This document shows, in pieces, positions 11,548-22,147 of a DNA stretch of 64,000 bases (its first letter is position 1; each line of letters starts with the position of its first letter). Location: NCBI GenBank assembly GCA_009363875.1, contig CM018691.1, positions 121,397,404 through 121,461,403 on the forward strand, read 5' to 3'. The notes beneath the pieces are model-generated. The model ran no database searches and was not told where the DNA came from. It saw only the letters and a list, made by a program, of their open reading frames with translations. This stretch comes from Mikania micrantha. Its lineage: Eukaryota > Streptophyta > Magnoliopsida > Asterales > Asteraceae. The translations under genes were made by a program, and so were the position numbers.

Positions 11548-12270
11548 GTTCGTTAGGCAGGTTCGACTGAGAGGTTCGTTGAAAGGTTCGGTCAACAGAT
11601 TGGTCAAAGGTTTGTGGAAAAAGGTTTGTCAATAGGTTCGCATATAAATACCAGGTTCGTGAAAAACGTTCGTCACTTTCATCTGATCTGGTTGGCGAAC
11701 CTGCAAGACAGAATTTTTCTATTTTTGATTTAGGATCTCCGAAGCCTTTTTCTTGACATCATTAGATTCGAAATCAGATTGTTATCATTTTTAGGTATAG
11801 ATCTTGGAATTTGACCGGCTAAATTAGGAGATATGACTGGTTTTAGGACGTTTAAGTCGAACCTAGTTTGTTGAGTCAAAACCTATTAAAATCAAAGTTT
11901 TGGTCAAACTGTTTTCATTAAATTTGTTCATTGTTGAGTTTCGAATCTTGGGATATAAACTTTTTCATTTATTTCGAAGATTTGAAAATTTGATTTTAGA
12001 ATTGGATTAGGTTCGTTGGATGAACAAGGTTCGCTGGATGAACTAAGGTTCGCTGGATCTTGAAGGTTCGTCTGAAGCTGATAGGTTCGTGACGAACCTC
12101 TGAATTTCAGAAGAACCGAACCTTTGTTGGTCAAGGTTCGTTTGACCAACAGGTTCGTTTGATATGAAGGTTCGTTCAATGAAGGTTCGTTCATTCAAGG
12201 TTCGTTCAGTTGTATAGGTTTGTCTGATCAACAGGTTCGTCTAGACTTAGGTTCGTCTCAGGGAAGGTTC
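11548..12270 (+). repeat. AGGTTCG word cluster before the third ORF of A
   Basis: The word AGGTTCG is repeated many times, as in U3 and the leader of the same element. Two blocks are seen (11548-11670 and 12009-12270) with a plainer stretch between them. Open frames on the minus strand here (11928-12194, 12043-12231) are antisense of the words. Confidence 0.85.
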
Positions 12271-12280
12271 GCGGGGTTCA

Positions 12281-12363
12281 ACACTTATAAATTTTTTTTA
12301 TTTTTTTTAATTTTTTTAATTTTTTTAAATTTTGTTTTGATTTTGTTTTATTTCTGATTGTAG
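12281..12363 (+). promoter_or_regulatory. TATA-like and splice-acceptor-like sequence before third ORF
   Basis: CTTATAAATTT at about 12282 lies just after the word cluster. It is followed by about 60 bases of T-rich sequence ending TTTCTGATTGTAG, two bases before the ATG of the third ORF at 12366. This is the composition of a plant intron end. B has a matching arrangement. Confidence 0.5.
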
Positions 12364-12365
12364 AA

Positions 12366-15262
12366 ATGGCGAATCTTACCTTAGGCGACAAGCATAACTT
12401 GTGTGCATATTTGGATCCTACTACCAAGAATGGCAAAGACTTTAGACCGATGATCGAGTTTCTTAGACGATCAAGAATTTATCATGCTATCTCCAACTCA
12501 TGCCAGATCTACAGATCACACATACAGAGCTTCTGGGAATCTGCCAGGTTGATATCTGTTGATGAGGAGTATGTGATGGAGGCGAATGTGCTTGGACAAG
12601 CAATTCGTGTTACTGAGGCTGATATCAGAAGGGTTTTACAGTTCAGGGGAGAACCTGCTGGTATGACACTTATACCAGAGAGGTGTATCAAAGGTTGCTT
12701 CTTGCGGATCAGATATTTCGGAGCCTACAATGTAACATCGATCAAGAAAGGCAAACTTCCACTATAGTATAAACTGCTTGCATATGTGTTATTACATTGC
12801 CTAAGCATGAGGAAGGGGACTTTTGATGAGCTCAGAGACTTGATGCGATCAGCTATGGTAGCATTGATCTTGAACAAACCGTTCAATTTCTCTGCGATGA
12901 TATTCAGATATATGTCTGATAATATCACCAAAGCTAAAGATCGATTTTATATGTATCCCCGATTTGTTCAGATGCTTATAGATGAGAGATTGCCCGAGCA
13001 GATGTTGCCAAGAGATGCTACTGATCTTCTCAAGCTCAAACACTTGACTGACTCAAGTTTTGGTCAGGTCAGGGTATACCAGAAGAGTGGTGATGCTGTA
13101 TTGGAAAAGGAACTAGTTGGTCACTGTGCCAGGGCTAATTAGGTAGCTCCTGAGGATGATGCATGGAGGCATGCAGATTTAGCTTCTGATAGTGAAGTGT
13201 TTGATGATGATGATGACCAACAACCACCACCTCCTCCTCCAAGACAACAAACTAGGAAATCACCAGCTCAGTCCTCCCGATCACAACAACCAAGACAATC
13301 TCAATCTTAAGGGCCAAGTGTAACTCCTACTACACTAGTACCTCTTCAAGTTATATTTCCAGATCAGCAGGGTGAACAAAAGCAACAAGAAGACACTTCT
13401 TATGTTCATGTTGATGCTGAAAAGGTAGAGGTTGAAGATGAAGGTGAAGAGTCTTCTGATACTGAGTCTGAGTTTGAGACTGTACAGGTTGGAAACAATA
13501 TGGTAAGGAGACTGAAGAAGGGAGCTGCTCCACAACAAACAGAGGAAGCAAGAGAAGAGATAGATGATCCTAGTTTTATTGTTGAAGTGCCTGAGTCATC
13601 TAGGCCAAAGAATAAGAAGAGGATGGCCAAAGGAGGTTCAACAAAGAAGAAGGCTAAAGCTCCTAAGATCATTGTATCTTCATCTGCTGTTACTTCTACA
13701 GTTTCTTCTACATATGTTCCTGTTGTTACATCTTCTTCACCTGCTACAGTTCATACTTCTTCTCCACATACTACTATTCCAGTTTTTGTTTCTACAGTTC
13801 CAGGAAGCTTTGGGCAAGCTCCTGAGTATGTGAATGTAGCTTCTTTTGTTACTTCTTTCATGGAGACTATTACAGTGACTACATTATTTCCAGAAACTTC
13901 ATTTCATCATGCTTCTACTTCCAGAGAAGATACTTTATTTGGAAATTTAGAAGATTTGGATCTAAATTTCACTGTTGATTATAATGACACCGAGCTTAGA
14001 AGAAGAATTTCTTTGTTATCAAAGGAGTTTGATTTATACAAGATGGAAAAGGAGAAGGTTAAAGCTGATCAACCATCTTCTTCGGGTACCAGTGAGTTAG
14101 ATGAGATGAAAAGCCAAATTGCTCAATTAATGAAGTGGAGGGAAGAAGATGTGGCTGAGAAGAAGGTGTTGAATGAAAGAATTGCTTCTTTGGAGCCTAT
14201 GATTGATATTCAGAATGCTGATATTGCTGAATTGCAGAATGAGAATAGAGATTTGAGACATAAGATTGAAGATATGAAAGTTAAGGATTATCATGTTGAA
14301 GCTTCTGATGCTGAGAAAGTTTTTGTAGATGTGGAGGAAGAGAAAGATGAAGATGAAGATGAGAAGGTGGACTATGGTGATTCAGATGTCGATGAACATC
14401 CAAGATTAAATGACTGGAGCTATGGTTGTATATGATCCTTCAAAGATTTCTTTGGATGCTACTCCTGTTATTGATGTGTCTTCTGATAGGGCTAGAGATT
14501 GTAATGATGATGATTTTGAAGATTTAACTGAAATGGAACCAAAGAAGATTATTGATTATTCTCTGCCTACATTTCTTGATTTATTTAAACAACATTCTGA
14601 TATTGATTTACAGAGATTTATTGTTGAAAGATCAGAAGAGAAAGAGTTGGAAGAAGGAGAGATAGCTGGTGGTTACTCAACAAAGGATTTCAATGATATG
14701 TTTGAGATTGATGCAGATCAAGTTTTTGACTTTGAGCAAGATGATGAGTTGGATTTATTTGATTTTGAGAAGGATGAGCCAATGGATGAAGACTTGTACA
14801 ACATGAATACTTTAAAGAAGATTTTTGATCTTGGAGGTGTGTCAAGAATATCATTGGCTGAAGTTAAAGAAAAGACTAATATGGATATATGGAAAGAGAA
14901 TCAAGAGGATATGAAGTATATTGTTGATCATTTATATATCTTCAAGCAAATGATTGAAGTAATAGACGATAAAGCTCAAGACAACCAAACTAAACAATTC
15001 ACAAGATTCAAGATTGGATCTAATTCGAAGATGATCGGAAGAATTGTTAGTTATGGTTACTTTCACAACATTCCTGGAAGTATTACTGATAAAGGGTGTT
15101 ATGTAGTGAAACAGATTGATGGATGAAAGGGATTCTAAGCATGAAGCAGAAAGGTTAGCTAAGATTCCTAGATCTGTTGTGATTCAAGCGGTTGATAATG
15201 TTTTTGGAGAAACTAGTGGAGTTGATGACAAGACTGAAGATACAGCTGAAGACGAAGTCTAA
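12366..15262 (+). pseudogene. Third ORF of element A (SIRE-type ORF3), broken
   Basis: Function unknown. The ATG at 12366 follows the acceptor-like site and aligns with the start of the B homologue. Conserved N-terminal block: FLRRSRIYHAIS at about residues 33-44, FWESA at about 57-61, and YMYPRFVQMLIDER near residue 197. The middle is rich in Gln/Pro then acidic and Ser/Thr-rich, followed by a coiled-coil-like region (about 13960-14290) and a very acidic tail. Breaks: TAG at 12765 (B has CAG there), TAG at 13140, TAA at about 13308, a frameshift near 14410, TGA at 15124 with a last short frame to 15262. No signal peptide or membrane segment is seen. The C-terminal block of B is largely missing. 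Confidence 0.8.
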
Positions 15263-15294
15263 AGATTTTTGATAGCAACTATTAAGGGGAAGTT
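15263..15294 (+). other. Polypurine tract of element A
   Basis: TTAAGGGGAAG lies immediately before the TGTTAG start of the 3' LTR and would prime plus-strand DNA synthesis. Confidence 0.75.
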
Positions 15295-15763
15295 TGTTAG
15301 TACATATTTGTAATAGGTTTCTATTCAAACATTTAAATTATAGAAAAGTTAATAAGGTTTGGCTTAGGTTCGTCTGGCCCACGAACCTTAGCAGGTTCGG
15401 CGAACCTATTAGGTTTGGCAACCTAGGTTCGCCCAGCGAACCTCAAGGTTCGGCTGTCGAACCTAAGGGTTCGGCTAGGAAATAGGTTCGGCTGACAGTG
15501 AGTGTATATATAGAAGGTTTGTCTGGTTTTCTCAAAACTCTTGGAAAACTCTTGGAGAACTTCAGAAACCTGTGTGTGTTTTATCTGTGTGAGAAATTCT
15601 CTGTGTGAGAGTTGTAATCAATTGATATTGATTAATGAGATGAAGATGTTTATGGAAATACTTGTTGTTCTTTGATTCTTATAGATCAAACATAGATTCC
15701 GCATGTGTTTGATTGTTCGTAGAACTTCTTGATACGATACAGATCGATTTCACCAAACCAACA
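15295..15763 (+). repeat. 3' LTR of element A
   Basis: Starts TGTTAG and ends CCAACA, followed by the TAATT duplication. U3 words and the TATA box are as in the 5' copy. Confidence 0.93.
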
Positions 15764-16621
15764 TAATTCCAATTAAATTTGTTATACAACTGATTTATAG
15801 TCATAAATATTTAATCATAATCACAATATCGATCTGAAACATAATACAAAAATTTGACAAAAATTTTGTAATAAAGAACATCATTCGAATATCTTAATGT
15901 TTACACTTCGCGATTAATTTAAACATTGATGACAACAACTATCATAAAATCTAGCTCCGAAACATCTCATGATATCCATCCTGTCATCATCAGCCATATA
16001 AAAAACATTAGTAATAAGCGCATAACAAAACCTCATGCCATAAATATTGGGAGATTCAAGTCATTAATATGGTTAAGACAACATGATTAGGACTTAACAA
16101 TTAAGAATAACTCACTTTAATCACAATGTCAACAAGATTTGAAAAATCAATCATATAAACATCTTTTTTGTCCTATAAAATGAAGTTTTGGCTACTTAAT
16201 TTCATATCAGGAAACAACATAAGCACATCCATTGAATATTTTAACATAGTTAAAAGTAACAAGTTTAAAGTAATTACCATTATCGTTATGACTTGTTGAA
16301 GAAGATATTTCATTAACTAATAAAGAGTTGTTATCGGCCGAAGAATCAATACGACATATCTAAAAGAATTGAATGAAACAATGGCATCAGAAATAAACAT
16401 AATTGTAAAGGAACAAATAATGGTTCATGAATGTAAAAGAAAATAGTGGTCCACGCTATGGAAGATCCATTTTTTAATCTCATTTGTTTCATTTGGATGA
16501 ATAAAAAATTTAGATTGCAAAAATATTTATATTAAACTTGTAATTAAATAATTTAAATAAAATTAAAAAAATATATGATCTTTAGCATCAATAAAGTTAG
16601 GTAACAAGAAAGGTTTGGTTT
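15764..16621. other. Unassigned AT-rich DNA flanking element A
   Basis: The first five bases are the target duplication of A. It may continue the CACTA-like segment, but I find no terminal repeat. No coding frame, tandem repeat or RNA gene is evident. Confidence 0.5.
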
Positions 16622-18256
16622 TGTCACGACCAGTGCCGCGTGCGGAATCGACGGTGCGCTGACGACTAATGGATTGAATCATGACCAAGATTAATGAAAG
16701 AACAATCACAATGTATTACTAAGTTTCATAATGTTAACCAGTTGATTACATATCATACTAACTACAAAAAGAATAACAACTAACCGATTTAAAAAATATT
16801 GTTTACAAAATAAGAACAAACAAGAAAATTAAACAACAAGGATTTTGTGAGTTTCTAATCCATCCAAGCTTGTTTCTTGATCTTGTTCTATCTTAACTAG
16901 GTCACCTTAGTTGTCCGTGTAGTGTCCTATCTCTGATCACCTGAAACATGTGAAAAAGAATCTGTCAACTACAAGTAGTTGGTGAGATACATAGGTTTAA
17001 AGATTTTAAAAGTATATAAGTTTAAAGATATCAAAATATAAGTTCAAAGATGTAACCAAATGTACATACGCAAGTACAACCTGAAGGAGACATGAATTGA
17101 AAACCATTGGACCATGTGCAACAGATAATGAATATAGAATGTAAATGTACATAATGTAAAAATAGTAACATGATGATGTAACACAAACTATCATCAAGTA
17201 TATCCACATGTCATCTTAAATACAAGTCCCAAACTACGTTCGGAGTTAGGCAAAGACTGACTAATAAACCAACACAGCCCATGGTAATAAAGCTAATTAA
17301 TACCAACTCCGTATTACTAAGCATGTGTCCATTATGATCTAAGCTGTTAAAGTTAATTGACAGCTAATTCATATTGCTAAGCCTACACCAATCCACTATT
17401 GGCTTTAAAATTAAATAAAGCCAACCCTGACCTTGGTGTAGAACCCGCTTTCCCTTGTTGTCATCACCCAGTACTAACGATAAACGATTGCGTGAACTCA
17501 AGTTAGAAGGCTAAATTAACAGCTTCCAACCCTTGAGTCCTAAGATTAATGATTGCATGAACTTCTAGTGTGGAATCTAAGAATAGTGATTCCAACACTA
17601 GAAGTCCTCAGAATAACGATTACGTGAACTTCAAGTCTGAAATCTAAGAATAGTGATTTCAGCCCTTGAAATCCTAAATAAGGCATAGAATATGTGAATA
17701 ATTTTGTTTACAAGAATGCGTCCATGTTACAGAGTTTGTTATGAATTTGAAAACAACTTGTACAAAAGAATGCAATGGATTAGGTCGTGTGCCATGACAA
17801 GTCATGACTATGTGCCTTACATCCAGATTTTAACTTAAATGTATTTAAGTTTTACCAACATAAGCCAAACATAAGTTATGAATATGAAAACCATTTAAGA
17901 AGTTAAGTTCTAAAATAGTTATTCACATGTTCCACCCCAAAAGATTTCAAAGTAGAAAATACGGGCTATGTACTCACTTTGATTGAATGTGATGTGTAGT
18001 GAACTGAGGATTGATAGTCGATGCTCTCACTTGTTGTTATTGATTTTACTCAAGTCCCTATTTGTGTTAACATGATTCATGCATTTGTAAATTTATGTTT
18101 ATTTCGTGTTAAGAACTCTATGTTATTTAGACTTACTTTTTTAAGTATATCTTAGTGACTTGGCCTTCATTACCCATTCTAAGCATATTCCATAACTCTT
18201 TATGTTAACATTATAAGGTTTATTACTTTCTTTCGTTTCATGTTTAAAACTTAAGT
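16622..18256 (-). mobile_element. LTR F: chromovirus-type LTR, 3' part, minus strand
   Basis: Read on the plus strand it starts TGTCACGACC, the complement of an LTR end. It holds the conserved acceptor-like ACATGTTTCAG (minus strand, AG at 16942-16941) and a donor-like AAAGTGAGTA (GT at 17977-17976), framing 1.04 kb. Hairpins at 17496-17672 lie within that span. It is cut off at 18256 where LTR G begins, so F was the host of G. No internal coding region of F is identified in the window. Confidence 0.65.
17496..17672 (-). repeat. Three tandem hairpins with shared loop, type 2
   Basis: Three units of about 65 bases. Stems are ACTCAAG/CTTGAGT (17496/17532), ACTTCTAGTG/CACTAGAAGT continuing as GGAATC/GATTCC (17561/17588), and ACTTCAAG/CTTGAAAT continuing as GAAATC/GATTTC (17628/17655). 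Units two and three share the loop TAAGAATAGT and each unit follows CGATTRCGTGA-like sequence. A fourth relative is at 47769-47814. Confidence 0.75.
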
Positions 18257-18784
18257 TGTCACACCCCGGGCCAGCGGGCCGGATCGGAGACCCGTCGGGC
18301 GGAATAGTCCCGAGGCGTGATTGTAATCGGAGTGATCAGATTGTTACATTGCACATGATGATATGAGAAATACTAAATTCATTAAATGAATAAAATTAAA
18401 TTACAATTTTTTTATAATTAATTCTACTACAACTTGACTTGGACATCTGGAATGAGGGCCAGATGTCCCACAGAGGTTGCTTGCACAGGTACAAGTCTTG
18501 AATCTTGTATCCGGGCTAACTGGAGAGATTCCATGTAGGAGTTGTAGGTTCCTCTTAGGGATCCTATCTTTCTCTCTCTAAGGTCATCCTGTTTCACCTG
18601 TTCTTCACCTGAGAACATGTAAAATCTGTCAACACTAGGTTGGTGAGTCACATTAGTTTGAAAATGTTAGGTTTTGTAAAAGGTTTGGTGAAAGTCTTTC
18701 CATTCACATCGATTTGAAATATGATGTGTGAATAGTGTTGAAAACACGAATGAACTACACAAGTGCGTCGGTCTGACCATAATT

Positions 18785-18899
18785 ACTGACACCATCCCAA
18801 ATCACCAAAGGTAGTTTATATATAGGGCATACGTAGGTCAGGCTTACAGCCAGCCCAGCCGCCAACCCACCACCCCTTCGATGATCCACGAGGGTGTCC
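18785..18899 (-). repeat. Type 1 hairpin, copy in LTR G
   Basis: On the minus strand it reads GGACA, CTCGTGG, left arm, GGTGGTGGG core, TATGCCCTATATATA, right arm, TGTCAGT. Arms ATCATCGAAGG and CCTTTGGTGAT pair. It contains the outer GACA/TGTC closing pair seen in the D leader copies. Confidence 0.75.
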
Positions 18900-19315
18900 T
18901 TAACGGAAATCAGGCCTCATCACTTGTGTATCTCCACTCTACTCGACACGACTGATGATTGTAACCAAGGAATTATGAGAAAGAAGCGTATGCTCTGTAT
19001 CCTGATATAGGAGACAGGTTTTGTTGTTTTGGTAAATCACATAAATGACGCTTCTTTCTTGTAGGAAAACATTGTTTAATGTGTACTCGTTTGAAACTCG
19101 TTCAAGACCAGGTCTTGAACATTTATTTGATTTGAATACTCTTGTTTGTATTGTGTGGTCTATCCGTAATATCACCCTTGTGGTCATTTACCAACCCTAA
19201 CTGATATGGTTGTGTGATTAGTTCCCTTGAAACTAATCTAAATTGTTGTTGCATGTGTGTATGCATGTAACGTACCAGCCTCAGTGCTGGAGGTTTGTTA
19301 GACCTATGGTACCAT

Positions 19316-19420
19316 CTACGTTACCGTCGGTTGACTCGCGTCAACTAGTGGTAAATGACTCTGATGTGAGTTGTTCGAGAATTCCTCAGCGAATTCTCGA
19401 TGTGATGTTGTGTGGACTCA
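19316..19420 (-). repeat. Cluster of short perfect hairpins in LTR G
   Basis: GTTGAC-TCGC-GTCAAC (about 19329) and CGAGAATTC-CTCAGC-GAATTCTCG (about 19377) are perfect inverted repeats. A third, CTCTTATTCG-9 bases-CGAATAAGAG, is at about 19693-19721. All lie between the donor- and acceptor-like sites. Confidence 0.7.
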
Positions 19421-20039
19421 TGTCCTAGTGAATTACCCTAGACAGATACCATGTAAAAATGTTGTTTATTGATGGGGGATTCCCATGAAAATGATGGTAT
19501 TCGATTGTGCACTACACAATTCCATGATTTGCGTCCGTTCACCTCTTGCTTGGGGACAAAGCCTCGAACTGTTGTGGTCAACGGACATCTCCTAGATGAT
19601 TTGTGTTTTGAACCCTCGAAAATGGTTTGCTGTTGTTGTTTGATGAAAAGTTTAATAGAACGATGAACACTCAGTAAAAGTAATTGGAAAGACTCTTATT
19701 CGTATAACATTCGAATAAGAGGTTGAAAGTTGATCCTTTTATTGAAATCATTTGAAAATAACTCTTATTCGTTGATCACTCGAAAACTCTACTGTGAACT
19801 CACCTGAGGTCTGGGGTTGTCGATGCACTCACTCGGTATGTTCCCTCGGTTTGGATATGTGTTAAATATTTGTTAGTTAGGTGTTTGGTGATTATGTGCT
19901 CTGTTTCTTGATGTGATTTTGGAAAATGTGTTTTCATTTATTTTAGTTTCATTAGATTTAAAATCGGGTCTAAGGTTCGGTTCTATCGATACAAATGGTG
20001 TAAGATAGAACTTTCAACACTTAGCCATTTTGGGATGCT

Positions 20040-20720
20040 CTTGGTGCGAACGGGTGGTTGGTGCGAATGGCCCCCATTCGCATGAATGGAGTGATGCCAA
20101 TGCATAGTCTCCTTCTTGTTATCCGTTCGTGATTATGGGTCTTCATTCGTATGGTTGTTCCACACGAATTGAATGAACCTATGTCGTTCGTGCGATTGCT
20201 CGTTCATTCAGCAGCTCGTTCACGTGACTCTTCTTCACGAATGAGGCTTCTCGTTCGCACGAATGAGCCCTTCGTAGGGCTCATTCGCCTGCAAGTTCAC
20301 CAAGAATGCCATTTTTAAAATCGGTGGTTGTTTTTGGTGTTTTTATGGTCGAAATTAATGGTAAAACGTTTTGGAGTGTTTTGGTGCAAAGAATCGGTGC
20401 TAATACTTACTGTGGAACTCGTATTTGGCCGAAATGAGATGAAAAGGGTTGCAATATTAAATGGTAGTGTTGGGGTTGAAATACACATGATTTGGACTGT
20501 GAAATGGTCCGATCTCGTGTGGAAATACCTGAAAATTGAGAGGGGCGAAAGAGGGTTTCGTTTGAGAGAGTTGGGTGAAAAATAGGTTTGAAAAACGGAA
20601 GTGTTGCTTTTATAGCTGTGCTGTCGCACAAATCAGCCATTCGTGCAAACGAACTGTGACTATAAAGCTTCACGAATTAGACCGGTTCGTACGAATAAGA
20701 GTCCATTCGTACGAACAGTT
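20040..20720 (-). repeat. ATTCG..CGAAT word clusters of LTR G
   Basis: Words such as CATTCGCATGAATG, CATTCGTACGAA and CGTTCGCACGAATG recur in two blocks (20040-20295 and 20630-20725), downstream and upstream of the likely transcription start. They resemble the words of copia element B. Confidence 0.75.
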
Positions 20721-22065
20721 GGGTGTTTTAAAATTTTGATTGTTTATTAAATTGCTTTGGTGGGATTTTATTTAAAATTGTTATTATTTTACACTAACGT
20801 TAAAGACTCATGCTGACATTTGTATGAATCTTCACCCATATAAATGCCGCATTGTATTTAACTGCTGACATTCTTTGATACTGTAAAGATTTCAATTTGG
20901 GTATTCAAATATAACAACATATCCACATGGATCATCACTCATGTCGATATCTCGTTGGATTGACACTCCAAATCTTATCTATTCAGGTTTTGTTCATTGT
21001 TTTCCCTCACAGGTTGTTTTTCTTTTCTTTTGATTCGTGTTCATGTGATTAAGTGGATTTTCCTAACTATTTTAGGAAAACCTGTGTATTTTGTTGTTGT
21101 TTAATATTGTTGTCTTCACTCTCGTAACCCTATGTCTTACACTGTAATTGTGTACACCCTTGGATTTACGACTCATGGTTGCTCGAATTCCTGTCGTCAC
21201 ATTAGTCTTAGTTTATTTAGTGAAACATGAAGACATATCCCATTACACAAGGCATGAGACCCACGCATAGTGTATTGTAGGAATTTAACGATAATATTGA
21301 TAATGTAATGTTCATAGTGTCCTAATCAAGTTCATGAGATAACCTTTAATTGTGTTAACTTAAGTTGTAAACAATTTAGACTAAGCGTAGATGGTTAGAA
21401 AGAAAAATTTTATCACTTAGGATCGGCTAAGGTTAGGACCACCCATTCCCGACCCTTTGTGCTTCCTAGCTTCATTACTAACTCGTTTATGATTTTTTTC
21501 GATCATTTATAGGTTCATAACACTTGGAGGAGGTCAAGTTATTAGTATCGACGGTTAGAGGGGCTGAGCATGGGTGTCACACCCCGAGCTGACGAGCCGG
21601 ATCGAATGTCCCGTCAGGCGGAAGGTTCTCGGGGCGTGATATTGAGTGATAATCGAAATGATCAGACTTGTTACATAGCATCAACATTTGAGAATAACTA
21701 AAGCACAATAAACATTTACTAGGATTACAAAGTTAAATTACAATTGTCACTGTTTGATAATTTAACTAAGTAAACCTATTCAAAAGAAGCATGAGTTTAC
21801 TATCTTGTAACTGTACAAGATATCAAAATGATTCACAATTTGTTAACAAAATATGTTCTTCCCAAAAGCTACTAGGTCCTCTATCTGGGCATCCTAGTAT
21901 GCAATCCTGAGCCTTAGCTTAATCCTGTACATCACCTGAGAAACATGTAAGAAAACAAAGTCAACACTTGGTTAGTGAGTTCATAGATTTTAGTATTTGA
22001 AAAATAAGTTTCACACTCCTTTTCGGTAACAACCTTAACCTCATTAATAACAACCTATCCTATCT

Positions 22066-22147
22066 AGTTTGGTATGTTTATATATAGGGCATACATAGGG
22101 TCAAGCTTACCGCCAGCCCAGCCGCCAGCCCACCACATACTAAACCA
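22066..22147 (-). repeat. Type 1 hairpin in LTR E, acceptor-proximal copy
   Basis: Arms GTTTGGTATG (22067-22076) and CATACTAAAC (22136-22145) pair with one G-T position. Between them lies the complement of the TATGCCCTATATATA..GGTGGTGGG core. The outer GACA/TGTC pair is not preserved. Confidence 0.7.

Larger units (their letters stand above)
10588..12365 (+). other. Spacer between pol and third ORF, element A
   Basis: Noncoding, AT-rich, 1.8 kb. At about 10659-10667 a TTTTTAGGGGGAGA stretch resembles the LTR-proximal polypurine tract; element B has the same motif just after pol. At 11055-11265 three imperfect units of about 100 bases share CTxTGCGTAT..CGAYCTGATTG. The final 800 bases are the AGGTTCG cluster listed next. 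Confidence 0.7.
2958..15763 (+). mobile_element. Element A: full-length SIRE-type Ty1-copia retrotransposon
   Basis: Two direct repeats of 490 and 469 bases (TGTTAG..CCAACA) bound the element, and the five bases TAATT occur on both sides (2953-2957 and 15764-15768), which is a perfect target-site duplication. Inside, in order, are a primer binding site matching initiator Met tRNA, a repeat-rich leader, gag, pol in copia order (PR-INT-RT-RH), a 1.8 kb spacer, a third ORF and a polypurine tract. This layout and 12.8 kb length fit the SIRE/Maximus lineage. Several in-frame stops and at least two frameshifts make it non-autonomous. The LTRs differ by roughly 3% plus two indels by eye. It sits inside the CACTA-like segment. 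Confidence 0.95.
18257..21574 (-). mobile_element. LTR G: chromovirus-type LTR, minus strand, cut by E
   Basis: On the plus strand it begins TGTCACACCCCGGG, complement of an LTR terminus. On the minus strand it carries a TATA box (TATAAAAG, about 20612-20605), a pyrimidine-rich start region, ATTCG/CGAAT words on both sides of that region, a perfect donor-like CAG/GTGAGT (GT at 19803-19802) and an acceptor-like ACATGTTCTCAG (AG at 18610-18609). The enclosed 1.2 kb contains a type 1 hairpin (18785-18899) and three further perfect or near-perfect hairpins. The open frames near 20315-20673 are leader or LTR sequence without recognisable domains. The LTR ends where E is inserted. Confidence 0.7.

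Noticed and set aside
20315..20673. Overlapping open frames as a small gene
   Set aside because: They lie in the transcribed start region of LTR G, on both strands, with no recognisable domain or homologue in the window.
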